Shown: positions 8,727 to 16,969 of the stretch, piece after piece | How the letters are laid out: each line of letters begins with the position of its first letter | How positions within the stretch are numbered: position 1 is the stretch's first letter | Assembly: GCF_004137355.1 (NCBI RefSeq) | Contig: NZ_SDVB01000170.1 | Coordinates: 651,731-715,730 of the forward strand | Source of the DNA: Ciceribacter ferrooxidans | GTDB taxonomy: Bacteria; Pseudomonadota; Alphaproteobacteria; Rhizobiales; Rhizobiaceae | Length of the DNA: 64,000 bases | Reading direction: 5' to 3' | Program-made: the position numbers and the translations under genes | Notes under the pieces: generated by a model | Told to the model about the DNA's origin: nothing | Database searches by the model: none | Seen by the model: only the letters and a program-made list of their open reading frames with translations

Positions 8727-10793
8727 ATGAAAAGAGCGCTTCTGCTGACCTCCGCCTTCGGTTTCGGGCTGGCGGCGACGGCCGCCATGGCCGGCCCGCC
8801 GGACGGCGGCGCCGTGCCCCTGCCGCTTTCGAAGCCCGCCATGCGCCCGATCGAGGCGGCCCTGATGCCGACCTTCGAGATCACCGGCGCGAACCCGCGG
8901 ACGGGACGCCTGCCGGTCGCCGATCCGCTGCTGAAAGAAGGGCTCGACGCGCTCTCGAACAAGGACGGCGCCGAGGCGCTCGCCATCCGCGACCGCATGG
9001 GAGCCTCGCTCGACCGGCACATGCTCACCTGGTCGATCGCCATGTCCGGCCTGCCGGGAATCCCCTCTTCCGCCATCGCCGCGGCCCAACGCGAGCTCAA
9101 GGGCTGGCCGGGGCTTTTAGCCTTCCGGGCCAATTCCGAACGGGCGCTCTACCGCGAAAGCCCGCCGGCCGATGCCGTCCTCTCCGCTTTCGGGGCGACG
9201 AAACCGGAAACGCCGGAAGGCGCGGTGATCCTGGCGCGGGCAGAGCTCGCCACCGGTGACCGGGCAGCGGCTGCCCGCACGCTTCGCGCGATCTGGCACG
9301 GCGAGGCGCTCGACAAGCCGACGGAGGACCGGATCCTCAAGGAGTTTTCGGGGCTGCTCACCACCGCCGACCACAAGACGCGGATGGATTATCTCCTCTA
9401 TCGCGGACGCGTGACGCAGGCGAAACGCTTCTCCACCCTCGGCGAGGCGCAGTCGCTCTACAGTGCGTGGGCGGCGGCGCTCAATCGCTCGTCGAAGGCT
9501 CCGCAGCTTCTCAAGGCAGTCGATCCGCGCTGGGCGAAGGACCCGGCCCTGCTCTTCGCGCGGATCGAACATCTTCGCCGCCAGGACAAGTACGAGGAAG
9601 CGGCCGCCCTGCTCGCGAAGGCGCCGCGCGATGCCGCCGCGCTCGTCAACACCACCGAATGGTGGAACGAGCAGCGCATCGTCGCCCGCGGCCTCGCCGA
9701 CCAGGGCGACTTCAAGGCGGCCTACCGCCTCGCGTCGCGCCATACCGCGGCCGAATCGAGCGACATCGTCGACGCGGAATTCCACGCCGGCTGGTATGCG
9801 TTGCGCGGCCTTCGCGACGCGGAGACCGCAGCGACGCATTTCCGCAAGATCCTCACCGTGTCGCAAAAGCCGCTTTCGGTTTCACGCGCCTGGTACTGGC
9901 TCGGCCGCGCCGCCGAGGCGGGCGGCAAGGCGGATGCGAAGGACTTTTTCCTGAAGGCGGCGCGCTATCCGAGCACCTTCTACGGCCAGCTTGCCGCCGC
10001 ACGGCTCGAGTCGCCGGGGCTCGCCATCCCCTACCCCGCGCCGACGCCCGAGGAGCGGCAGACCTTCGCCAATCGCGAGGCGGTGCAGGCGATCGCACGC
10101 TTCGAGGCGGCCGGCCACGGCTGGCGGGCGGAAAGCCTCTACCGGGCGCTCGCCCAACAACTCGACAGCCCCGGCGAATTGGCTCTTCTCGCCACCAAGG
10201 CCGAGAAGAGCGTCGGCCACCAGCTCTCTTTGCAGATCGGCAAGGCCGCCTATGCCCGCGGCATCGACGTGCCCGCACTCGCCTTCCCGATCGGCGTCAT
10301 TCCGAGCTCCGCCAATATCGCGGGTTCGGGCAAGGCGCTCGCCTACGCGATCGCGCGTCAGGAAAGCGCCTTCAATCCGGCGGCCGTATCGCCGGCGGAC
10401 GCCCGCGGGCTCCTGCAACTGATGCCGGGGACCGCGAGAGGCGTTGCCGGGCGCTACGGCCTTGCCTATTCCCCGGAAAAGCTCACCTCCGACGCCGGCT
10501 ATAATGCGACGCTCGGCGCGCACTATCTCGGCGAACAGATCGACCGGTTCGGCGGTTCCTACGTGCTCACCTTCGTCGCCTACAATGCCGGGCCGAAGCG
10601 CGTGCCTGAATGGATCGCCCGCTACGGCGACCCGCGCGGTAAATCGATCGACGAGGTCGTCGACTGGATCGAGCGCATCCCCTTCCCCGAGACGCGCAAC
10701 TATGTGCAGCGGGTGATGGAGAACTACCAGATCTACAAGACCCGCCTCGGACAGAAGGCCGACATCGTCCACGACCTGCGCTACGGGCGCTGA
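8727..10793 (+). CDS. slt: Soluble lytic murein transglycosylase (Slt70-like, GH23)
   Basis: Periplasmic peptidoglycan-cleaving enzyme that makes 1,6-anhydro-muramyl products. 688 residues with a signal peptide ending near ATAAMA-GPP (about 21-23). A long alpha-helical, TPR-like solenoid (about 60-490) forms the doughnut typical of Slt70. The catalytic domain is C-terminal: the acid Glu lies in AIARQESAFNP, followed by GLLQLMPGTA, NATLGAHYLGEQI and FVAYNAGPKRV. The ATG follows a GGGG sequence. Divergent from dapA; an AT-rich GTTAATATG stretch at 8672-8682 may belong to its promoter. Confidence 0.93.
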   Translation: MKRALLLTSAFGFGLAATAAMAGPPDGGAVPLPLSKPAMRPIEAALMPTFEITGANPRTGRLPVADPLLKEGLDALSNKDGAEALAIRDRMGASLDRHMLTWSIAMSGLPGIPSSAIAAAQRELKGWPGLLAFRANSERALYRESPPADAVLSAFGATKPETPEGAVILARAELATGDRAAAARTLRAIWHGEALDKPTEDRILKEFSGLLTTADHKTRMDYLLYRGRVTQAKRFSTLGEAQSLYSAWAAALNRSSKAPQLLKAVDPRWAKDPALLFARIEHLRRQDKYEEAAALLAKAPRDAAALVNTTEWWNEQRIVARGLADQGDFKAAYRLASRHTAAESSDIVDAEFHAGWYALRGLRDAETAATHFRKILTVSQKPLSVSRAWYWLGRAAEAGGKADAKDFFLKAARYPSTFYGQLAAARLESPGLAIPYPAPTPEERQTFANREAVQAIARFEAAGHGWRAESLYRALAQQLDSPGELALLATKAEKSVGHQLSLQIGKAAYARGIDVPALAFPIGVIPSSANIAGSGKALAYAIARQESAFNPAAVSPADARGLLQLMPGTARGVAGRYGLAYSPEKLTSDAGYNATLGAHYLGEQIDRFGGSYVLTFVAYNAGPKRVPEWIARYGDPRGKSIDEVVDWIERIPFPETRNYVQRVMENYQIYKTRLGQKADIVHDLRYGR

Positions 10794-10882
10794 GGCCGTC
10801 TCTCGACAACCCACTGTTTTCGTGGAACTTTACGACAAGGCGGCAACCTGGCCGCCCTGCAGGTGAAGACCGGGAGGATGAC

Positions 10883-11761
10883 ATGGCGGCAGACGGGAGC
10901 GCAGCGTTCGAGGTGACGGTTCCGGACGGGCTGACGCTGCGCGGCCGCATCTTCGGCGAGGCGGTCGGCGGAACGCCGGTCGTCTGCCTCGCCGGGCTCA
11001 CCCGCAACGGCCGCGACTTTGCCCCGCTTGCCCAATGGCTGGCGAACCATCCCGAGCGTCCCTTCAAGGTGGTGACGATCGATTCGCGCGGCCGCGGGGC
11101 ATCCGATCGCGATCCGGACCCGAGCCGCTACACGGTCCCGGTCGAGACCGGCGACGTGATCACCGTCTGCGCGGCACTCGGCATTGCCCGCGCCGCCTTC
11201 ATCGGCACTTCGCGCGGCGGCCTCATCCTCCATATCCTCGCCGCGCTGAAACCCGACCTGCTTGCAGCTGCGATCCTGAACGACATCGGCCCGGTGATCG
11301 AGGCGGAGGGACTGCGGCACATACAGTCTTATCTCGGGCGAACCGCCCGGTTCTCGGATTTCGGGCAGGCGGCGGTGCATCTGCAGGCCGTCCACGGACC
11401 GCATTTCCCGGCGCTCGGCGACGACGACTGGCAGGAGATGGCGCAAGCCATCTACCGCGAGCGGGACGGCGTGATCGAGGCGGACTGCGATCCGGCGATT
11501 GCCGCGGCGACGGTCGCTGCGGATTTCAGCGCTCCGCTGCCGGACCTCTGGCCACAGTTCGAGGGTTTCGCCGGCTTGCCGCTGATGGCGATCCGCGGCG
11601 AGCACTCGACGCTTCTGTCCGAGGAAACGGTTAGGCAGATGATGCGGCACCACCCCGCGCTGCGGTGGTCGACGGCGGCCGGTCAGGGGCACGCCCCGCT
11701 CCTGCATCTCGACGAGTTGCCGGAGGACATCCACCGCTTTTTCGTCGAAAGCGTCGGTTGA
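10883..11761 (+). CDS. Alpha/beta hydrolase
   Basis: Cytoplasmic hydrolase of 292 residues with the alpha/beta fold. The nucleophile elbow is GTSRGG with Ser110; the oxyanion segment is CLAGLTRNGRDF; the catalytic His is in AGQGHAPLL near the C terminus, with an acid likely in MAIRGEHS. The core resembles haloperoxidase- or lactonase-like hydrolases, but the substrate cannot be read from sequence. GGGAGG lies about six bases before ATG 10883. It converges on the first porin gene with a shared terminator between them. Confidence 0.85.
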   Translation: MAADGSAAFEVTVPDGLTLRGRIFGEAVGGTPVVCLAGLTRNGRDFAPLAQWLANHPERPFKVVTIDSRGRGASDRDPDPSRYTVPVETGDVITVCAALGIARAAFIGTSRGGLILHILAALKPDLLAAAILNDIGPVIEAEGLRHIQSYLGRTARFSDFGQAAVHLQAVHGPHFPALGDDDWQEMAQAIYRERDGVIEADCDPAIAAATVAADFSAPLPDLWPQFEGFAGLPLMAIRGEHSTLLSEETVRQMMRHHPALRWSTAAGQGHAPLLHLDELPEDIHRFFVESVG

Positions 11762-11812
11762 CCTTCACCGTCGCGGCGCACGCGCGAAGCCTCATCTCCA
11801 TCTTTGCAAACG

Positions 11813-11837
11813 AAAAAGCCCGGCACGAAGGCCGGGC
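11813..11837. terminator. Bidirectional terminator between hydrolase and porin A
   Basis: GCCCGGC (11818-11824) pairs with GCCGGGC (11831-11837). On the minus strand it is followed by five Ts (A run 11813-11817), serving the porin; on the plus strand it is followed by TTT, serving the hydrolase. Confidence 0.85.
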
Positions 11838-11863
11838 TTTCCCTATAAGATCAGGTGATCTTA

Positions 11864-12868
11864 TTAGAACGAACGCTGCAGGCGGAAGTAACCACCCCAC
11901 GAGCCGTCGTCGCCAGCGGCGTCGGTGTCAGCATACTGAACCGAAACCTTGGCATCGAGGCCGGAAGCGATTGCGTAGTCGAGGGTTACGCCAGCCTTCC
12001 AGGCGTCGACATTGGCGAAGCCTTCGCCAACCGTACCGTAGTTCCACCAGTACTGGGCACCGGGGGTCAGGGTCAGCTTGTCGGTGAGCTTGGCAGCGTA
12101 CGAAGCAGCAACGGTCCATTCCGAAGCGTCGTAGTACTGGTTCGCGCCGGTCGAGTAGACAGCGGCGACGCCGAGGGTGCCCGGGCCGACTTCAGCTTCT
12201 ACGATAGCGCGGACAGCGCCGTCTTCGCGAGCGAAGTCGTAGGCGCCGAGCAGGTAGGCCGTAACCGGACCGAAGGTAGCCGAAACCTGGCCTTCGATGC
12301 CGACGCCGTCGGTTTCGCCAGCAGCCGAAGCGTGCAGCTCGTCAACGAAAACGCCGACCTTGAAGGCGTCGGAAGCGTATTCGTAACCGATCGAGTTGAT
12401 CAGGTTCGAACCGAGCGAGTCGGTTTCGCCAGCGAGACCGGAATCCCAGTAGTTGTAGAAGTAACCAACCTTGAAGCCGCCGACGGAGATCGAAGCTTCG
12501 TCGAGCTGGAAGGCGCTGTTGGTGCCGTCTTCTTCACCCCAGGCGTAGAAAACGACCGTCGAGCTGATCGTGCCGACTTCCGAGTCGTTCTTGGCGTCGA
12601 ACTGAACGAGACCGCGCGTACGGGCATCCCAGTCGCTGGTGTCGGTGTTGTTGTCATAGCCCCAGTTCAACTGAGCGCGAACCGAACCGCTGATCTTGAG
12701 GCAGGTTTCGGTGCCGGGGATGTAGAAGTAGCCGGTGCCGAAAGCGTCGCAAACGCGAACGTATTCCATCGGCTCGGGCTCGGCAGCAACGATAGCGTCG
12801 GCAGCCTGGGCGCCGGAAACTACTGCGAGAGCAGCAGCGGAGCCGAGAAGAAGGCTCTTGATGTTCAT
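11864..12868 (-). CDS. Outer-membrane porin A (RopA/Omp2 family)
   Basis: General diffusion porin of 334 residues. Signal peptide is about 1-22 (ends GAQA-A); the short acidic N-terminal segment and the pair Cys-X-Cys-like VCDAFG ... ETCLKI are typical of rhizobial/Brucella Porin_2 proteins. Alternating beta strands fill the rest and the last residue is Phe (LQRSF), the outer-membrane assembly signal. The first 59 residues are identical, also in DNA, to porin B at 13812-14801; exposed-loop regions in the middle differ while the C-terminal strands are again similar. A strong ribosome site (TGGAGG) precedes the ATG. Divergent from porin B with tRNA-Ser between. Confidence 0.95.
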   Translation of the reverse strand: MNIKSLLLGSAAALAVVSGAQAADAIVAAEPEPMEYVRVCDAFGTGYFYIPGTETCLKISGSVRAQLNWGYDNNTDTSDWDARTRGLVQFDAKNDSEVGTISSTVVFYAWGEEDGTNSAFQLDEASISVGGFKVGYFYNYWDSGLAGETDSLGSNLINSIGYEYASDAFKVGVFVDELHASAAGETDGVGIEGQVSATFGPVTAYLLGAYDFAREDGAVRAIVEAEVGPGTLGVAAVYSTGANQYYDASEWTVAASYAAKLTDKLTLTPGAQYWWNYGTVGEGFANVDAWKAGVTLDYAIASGLDAKVSVQYADTDAAGDDGSWGGYFRLQRSF

Positions 12869-12884
12869 ATTGACCTCCAGTCAA
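12692..12884 (-). repeat. 193-bp inverted repeat, left arm (5' end of porin A)
   Basis: By direct comparison this segment is the exact reverse complement of 13796-13988. It covers 16 bases upstream of the ATG, the ribosome site, the signal peptide and the first 59 codons. Identity holds at synonymous positions and stops abruptly at the codon after CLKI. Confidence 0.95.
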
Positions 12885-13133
12885 TTTTAAGGGGAGGCCA
12901 CGATCAAAGATCAATAATTAATTTCAGAATCAATATCTTAATTGGACAGGCAGTTTCTCCTCCCGAAGAGAAAGCCTCGTTCGGCGTAGTTCTCGATGAC
13001 GTTAGAGGTCTGAAATGCACGGCTTCACGGTCGCTCGAGACAGTGCTCAGCGGGTGCTGCGATCAAAGGAAAGGGGTAAAGATGAAGTGTGCCGCGCGGG
13101 GCATAGGATCGACGACGTCGACACAGACATAAG
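12869..13133. other. Upstream region of porin A
   Basis: 265 bases between the porin A start and the 3' end of tRNA-Ser. Near the porin it is AT-rich (about 12900-12945), as expected for the promoter of an abundant outer-membrane protein. No gene or clear operator was recognised. Confidence 0.4.
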
Positions 13134-13224
13134 TGGCGGAGAGGAAGGGATTCGAACCCTCGATACGCTTTTGACGTATACTCCCTTAGCAGGGGAGCGC
13201 CTTCGACCACTCGGCCACCTCTCC
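13134..13224 (-). tRNA. tRNA-Ser(GCT)
   Basis: Read on the minus strand, acceptor GGAGAGG pairs with CCTCTCC; the D-loop TGGCCGAGTGG, an anticodon arm CTCCC-CTGCTAA-GGGAG with anticodon GCT, a long serine-type variable arm (TATACG...CGTATC) and the T-arm GGGTTCGAATCCC are all present. A genomic CCA ends the gene (TGG at 13134-13136). It decodes AGC/AGT. It lies between two divergent porin genes. Confidence 0.97.
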
Positions 13225-13811
13225 GGTGCGGCCTGATTATTTGCATAAGGGTCCGATTGCAAGGCCTTTTCGCCGGATTTCACATTTTCCCTATGGTCCG
13301 GCGCCGCCGAGCTCCTCCGGCAAAGAATCGTCCGCTCGAGGGCTCGGCGATTCGGTGCCAATCGCCCCGAAAGGCAGATTCGATCCCCTGGACCAGGGCG
13401 TCCGCGTGCCAATTCGGGACACCCGACCACTCATCTTGCATGTCTTCCGTCCGGAAAACCGCCTGTCCTTCCGCAAGAGAGAAGCAGAATCGGCGCGATC
13501 CCCAAATGAGCCCGCCCGCCGCGGGGCTTCGTTAAGTGCCGCATAAGAAAGGACTTTCTTAATAAAGGGTAAAGAAGTTCGCCGGTCCGCAGGCCGGTTT
13601 GTGTCCTTTCGGCAACAGCCCGTTGGGAAGGGGGGTGCGATAACTTCCTTTCGGCTGTTTGGTGATTGCATGACCGGTCGCGTTTTGTATTTTCAATCTC
13701 GGAAGCGAGGCGGTGGATCGTCCGTCTTCTGAAACCGACGGGGATGGGGCAGGGAATGCTGTCCTTCAGCCAAAGAACCCAGACCCATACGAAACTTGAC
13801 TGGAGGTCAAT
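13225..13811. other. 587-bp region between tRNA-Ser and porin B
   Basis: No convincing gene. The part nearest the tRNA should hold its promoter; the part before 13796 holds the porin B promoter and leader. From 13796 on the sequence repeats the porin A leader. Short open frames on either strand here look like noise. Confidence 0.45.
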
Positions 13812-13988
13812 ATGAACATCAAGAGCCTTCTTCTCGGCTCCGCTGCTGCTCTCGCAGTAGTTTCCGGCGCCCAGGCTGCCGACGCTATCGTTGCTGCCGA
13901 GCCCGAGCCGATGGAATACGTTCGCGTTTGCGACGCTTTCGGCACCGGCTACTTCTACATCCCCGGCACCGAAACCTGCCTCAAGATC
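13796..13988 (+). repeat. 193-bp inverted repeat, right arm (5' end of porin B)
   Basis: Exact inverted copy of 12692-12884, beginning 16 bases before the porin B ATG and ending after the CLKI codons, where the two genes diverge. The two arms bracket about 0.9 kb that contains tRNA-Ser. Confidence 0.95.
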
Positions 13989-14801
13989 GGTGGTTACGTC
14001 CGTGCTCAGCTCGACTGGGGCTATGACAACAACACCGACGAAGACTTCTGGGATGCCGCTACGCGTGGTTACCTCTCTGTAGAGGCCAAGAACGATTCGG
14101 AACTCGGCACCATCGGTTCCTACTTCGCGTTCAAGTCCTGGGGTGACGAAGACTACGACAACACCGCCTTTGAGCTCGACGAAGCCTACATCACCGTCGG
14201 CGGCTTCAAGGTCGGCTACATGTACAACTACTGGGATTCCGGCCTCAATGGTGAAACCGACGAACTCGGTTCGAACCTGATCAACGCGATCGGCTACGAA
14301 TACGCTGCCGACGCCTTCAAGGTCGGCGTCTTCGTTGACGAACTGATCGCTTCGGCTCCGTTTGAAAACGACGGCGTCGGCATCGAAGGTCAGGTTTCGG
14401 CCACCTTCGGTCCGGTTACCGCCTACCTGCTCGGCGCCTATGACTTCGCTCGCGAAGACGGCGCTATCCGCGGTATCGTAGAAGCTGAAGTCGGCCCGGG
14501 CACCCTCGGCGTTGCCGCCATCTACTCGACCGGCGTCAACCAGTACTACAGCGCGTCTGAATGGACCGTCGCTGCTTCGTACGCTGCCAAGCTCACCGAC
14601 AAGCTGACCCTGACCCCCGGTGCCCAGTACTGGTGGGATGTCGGCTTCGTCGACGTCGACGCCTGGAAGGCTGGTGCAACCCTCGACTACGCGATCGCTA
14701 CCGGCCTCGACGCCAAGGTCTCCGTTCAGTACGGCGACTCCGACGCCGCTGGCGACGACGGTGCATGGGAAGGCTTCTTCCGCCTGCAGCGTTCGTTCTG
14801 A
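13812..14801 (+). CDS. Outer-membrane porin B (RopA/Omp2 family)
   Basis: Second porin, 329 residues, same architecture as porin A: signal peptide to about residue 22, Porin_2 barrel, terminal Phe (LQRSF). It differs from porin A mainly between residues about 60 and 160 and has a five-residue shorter segment near the C terminus (WWDVGFVDVDAW against WWNYGTVGEGFANVDAW), changes that fall in predicted loops. The same TGGAGG ribosome site precedes ATG 13812. The paired, inverted arrangement is like Brucella omp2a/omp2b, where gene conversion between copies is known; whether both are expressed here cannot be seen. Confidence 0.95.
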   Translation: MNIKSLLLGSAAALAVVSGAQAADAIVAAEPEPMEYVRVCDAFGTGYFYIPGTETCLKIGGYVRAQLDWGYDNNTDEDFWDAATRGYLSVEAKNDSELGTIGSYFAFKSWGDEDYDNTAFELDEAYITVGGFKVGYMYNYWDSGLNGETDELGSNLINAIGYEYAADAFKVGVFVDELIASAPFENDGVGIEGQVSATFGPVTAYLLGAYDFAREDGAIRGIVEAEVGPGTLGVAAIYSTGVNQYYSASEWTVAASYAAKLTDKLTLTPGAQYWWDVGFVDVDAWKAGATLDYAIATGLDAKVSVQYGDSDAAGDDGAWEGFFRLQRSF

Positions 14802-14826
14802 TCGTCAGGCGATCACGTGAAATTGA

Positions 14827-14850
14827 GGTCCGGCTTTCGAGCCGGACCTT
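14827..14850 (+). terminator. Terminator of porin B
   Basis: GGTCCGGC (14827-14834) pairs with GCCGGACC (14841-14848), loop TTTCGA, followed by TT. It lies 26 bases after the porin B stop. Confidence 0.7.
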
Positions 14851-15083
14851 TCCCGATCGTGGGAGGCGTCGGGTCTGAAGATCTTTCCTTTGTTCGCAGC
14901 GATTTCGGCATCAGAGATCATACCTGAAAGAGAGAAGGAGGTCTGGATAAGTCCACAGTCTGCATTGGCATGGAATGACTACCCCGCGCATTTGCATGGT
15001 TGTTGAAGATAGATTTTAGGCATAGCTTTATGAGCCCGCGCTTTTGCGGGACGAGGGTTTTTGCGTTCTTGAGGGATTTGAGT

Positions 15084-16016
15084 GTGAGCAAGGCAGAGAC
15101 GAAGACACTGGATTTCGATCAGCAGGTCGAACTGCCGTCCTATCTTGTTCACTACCAGTATCGCCTCAACACGCCGATGGAGGTGAAGGAGACCTCGCTG
15201 CGGGCCATGTTCGGCAAGTACGGCGATCTCCTCTGGCTCAACGGCAGCCATAAATACAATGTCACCAATTTCATTAGTGAGCTTCACGATCTTCTGGATA
15301 CTCCGAGCTTTTCCTCCTTCTCCCAGGAAATGCTCGACCAACTGATTGGTAAGTTGCGCAAGCGCGGTAACAGCAATGCCACCATCAACCGCAAGATGGC
15401 GGCCTTAAGCAAGCTACTGCGAAAGGCGTACAAGATGGGCGACATACACAGCCTGCCGGAGTTCAAGCGGCAGAAAGAAAAGGCCGGACGCATCCGTTTC
15501 CTCGACGGAGAAGAAGAAACTGCGCTGTTCAGCGAGATCCGGTCGCAGTCCGAGCTCTACTACCGCTTCTGCATTTTCCTCGTCGATACCGGTGCGCGCC
15601 TGAGCGAGGGCCTCGACCTGCGCTGGGGTGACATCACCGAAAGCCGTGTCACCTTCTGGGTCACCAAGTCCGGGCGCAGCCGTTCGGTCCCCCTCACCCA
15701 TCGTGCGGCGAAGGCGATCGCCGCCTCCGACAAGCGCAAGCCGGGACCGTTCAGCGACATCGACCAGCAGCGCTTCCGCATCGCCTGGCACCAGGCGAAG
15801 GATGCGATCGGGCTCGGTGACGACAAGGACGTGGTTCCGCACATTCTGCGCCATACCTGTGCCTCGCGCCTCGTGCAGGGCGGCATCGATATCCGCCGCG
15901 TCCAGATGTGGCTCGGCCACCAGACCCTGCAGATGACCATGCGCTATGCGCACCTCGCCTCCCATGATCTCGATATGTGCGTTCCGATCCTGGAGCGCGC
16001 CGCTTCCGCCAAGTAA
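15084..16016 (+). CDS. Tyrosine recombinase / phage-integrase family protein
   Basis: Site-specific recombinase of 310 residues from GTG 15084 (preceded by GAGGGA); in-frame upstream starts at 15030 (ATG) or 15000 (TTG) would add up to 28 residues. An N-terminal SAM-like core-binding domain is followed by the catalytic domain with the full set of residues: Arg in DTGARLSEG, Lys in TKSGRSRSVPL, His-X-X-Arg in HILRHTCASRL, His in WLGHQ and the nucleophile Tyr in MRYAHLA. No excisionase, cargo or attachment repeats are obvious near it, and its base composition matches the core genome, so it may be a resident recombinase and not a recent element. It lies 1.8 kb from tRNA-Ser. Confidence 0.9.
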   Translation: MSKAETKTLDFDQQVELPSYLVHYQYRLNTPMEVKETSLRAMFGKYGDLLWLNGSHKYNVTNFISELHDLLDTPSFSSFSQEMLDQLIGKLRKRGNSNATINRKMAALSKLLRKAYKMGDIHSLPEFKRQKEKAGRIRFLDGEEETALFSEIRSQSELYYRFCIFLVDTGARLSEGLDLRWGDITESRVTFWVTKSGRSRSVPLTHRAAKAIAASDKRKPGPFSDIDQQRFRIAWHQAKDAIGLGDDKDVVPHILRHTCASRLVQGGIDIRRVQMWLGHQTLQMTMRYAHLASHDLDMCVPILERAASAK

Positions 16017-16140
16017 TCGCTGCGGAGGCCCTTCGGCAGCGTCGTTCTCCGCCCGTCCGGGCATCGCCCTTCCCAAATTCGCAGATATCTCGCAAAAGCG
16101 CCGCGGTGGCGTCTCAGACGTCGCCTCCCCTGCGGCTTGA

Positions 16141-16170
16141 CCCGCGCTGCCGGTCAATAGCCAGCGCGGG
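16141..16170. terminator. Inverted repeat at the end of the aldolase gene
   Basis: CCCGCGCTG (16141-16149) and CAGCGCGGG (16162-16170) form a perfect 9-bp stem that spans the aldolase stop codon. No T-run follows on either strand, so its role as a terminator is uncertain. Confidence 0.35.
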
Positions 16171-16960
16171 TGGCCAGGTCGGGGTCGCCCCCGCCGTCGC
16201 GATAGCGCGACCGCAGGCTGCGCAGCGCGCCGGAGAATTCCGTGACGTCCGCGCCGACCGCGACATAGCTCGCGCCGAGTGCGAGATAGCGGCGGTTGAG
16301 CTCTTCGCTGAAGGTCAGGATGCCGGCGGCCTTGCCGGCCTTCACAATGGTGGCGATCGCGTCTTCGATCACCGACTGCACCTCCGGCGCATCCATCCGG
16401 CCGAGGAAGCCCATGTCGGCGGCGAGATCGGCCGGCCCGATGAAGACGCCGTCGACGCCGTTGACTGCGGCGATGTTTTCGAGATCGGCGATCGCCGCCC
16501 TGCTTTCGGCCTGGACGAGAAGGCAGATACCGTCGGAGGCGGTGTCGGCATAGTCGGGAATGGTGTTGAAGGCCGAGGCGCGAGCAACGGCGGCCCCGAC
16601 GCCGCGCACGCCATGCGGCGGATAGCGCACCGCCCGCACCAGCTCACGCGCCTGTTCGGCCGAATCGACCATCGGGATCAGCAGCGTCCGCGCGCCGATA
16701 TCGAGCAGTTGCTTGATCATCCAGGTTTCGCCGACCGGCGCGCGCACCACCGGCTCGGCGGTGGACGACGAGAGCGCCTGCAGCTGGGCGAGAATGCTGC
16801 GCAGGTCGTTCGGCCCGTGCTCCCCGTCGATCACCAGCCAGTCGAAACCGGCATGGCCGGCGATCTCGGCGGCGAGCGCATCGGCCATGTCGAGCCAGAG
16901 ACCGATCTGCGGCCGGCCTTCGCGGATTGCCGTCTTGAACAGGTTTTCACGGGGAGCCAT
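16154..16960 (-). CDS. HpcH/HpaI-family aldolase
   Basis: Class II, metal-dependent pyruvate aldolase family member of 268 residues, like 4-hydroxy-2-oxo-heptane-1,7-dioate or 2-keto-3-deoxy-rhamnonate aldolase. Family blocks seen are FDWLVIDGEHGPND, RAPVGETWMIKQLLDIGA, RYPPHGVRGVG, QAESRAAI and VFIGPADLAADMG with metal-binding Glu and Asp. Such enzymes cleave 4-hydroxy-2-oxoacids to pyruvate plus an aldehyde. The ATG is nine bases after the stop of the upstream reductase gene, so both are probably one transcript. The physiological substrate is not evident. Confidence 0.88.
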   Translation of the reverse strand: MAPRENLFKTAIREGRPQIGLWLDMADALAAEIAGHAGFDWLVIDGEHGPNDLRSILAQLQALSSSTAEPVVRAPVGETWMIKQLLDIGARTLLIPMVDSAEQARELVRAVRYPPHGVRGVGAAVARASAFNTIPDYADTASDGICLLVQAESRAAIADLENIAAVNGVDGVFIGPADLAADMGFLGRMDAPEVQSVIEDAIATIVKAGKAAGILTFSEELNRRYLALGASYVAVGADVTEFSGALRSLRSRYRDGGGDPDLATRAGY

Positions 16961-16969
16961 CGGTTCACC

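Noticed and set aside
15084-16016. Tyrosine recombinase as the integrase of the SIR2-HerA island
   Set aside because: It lies 7.6 kb from the island beyond dapA, slt and the porins, has core-like composition, and no shared attachment repeats were seen.
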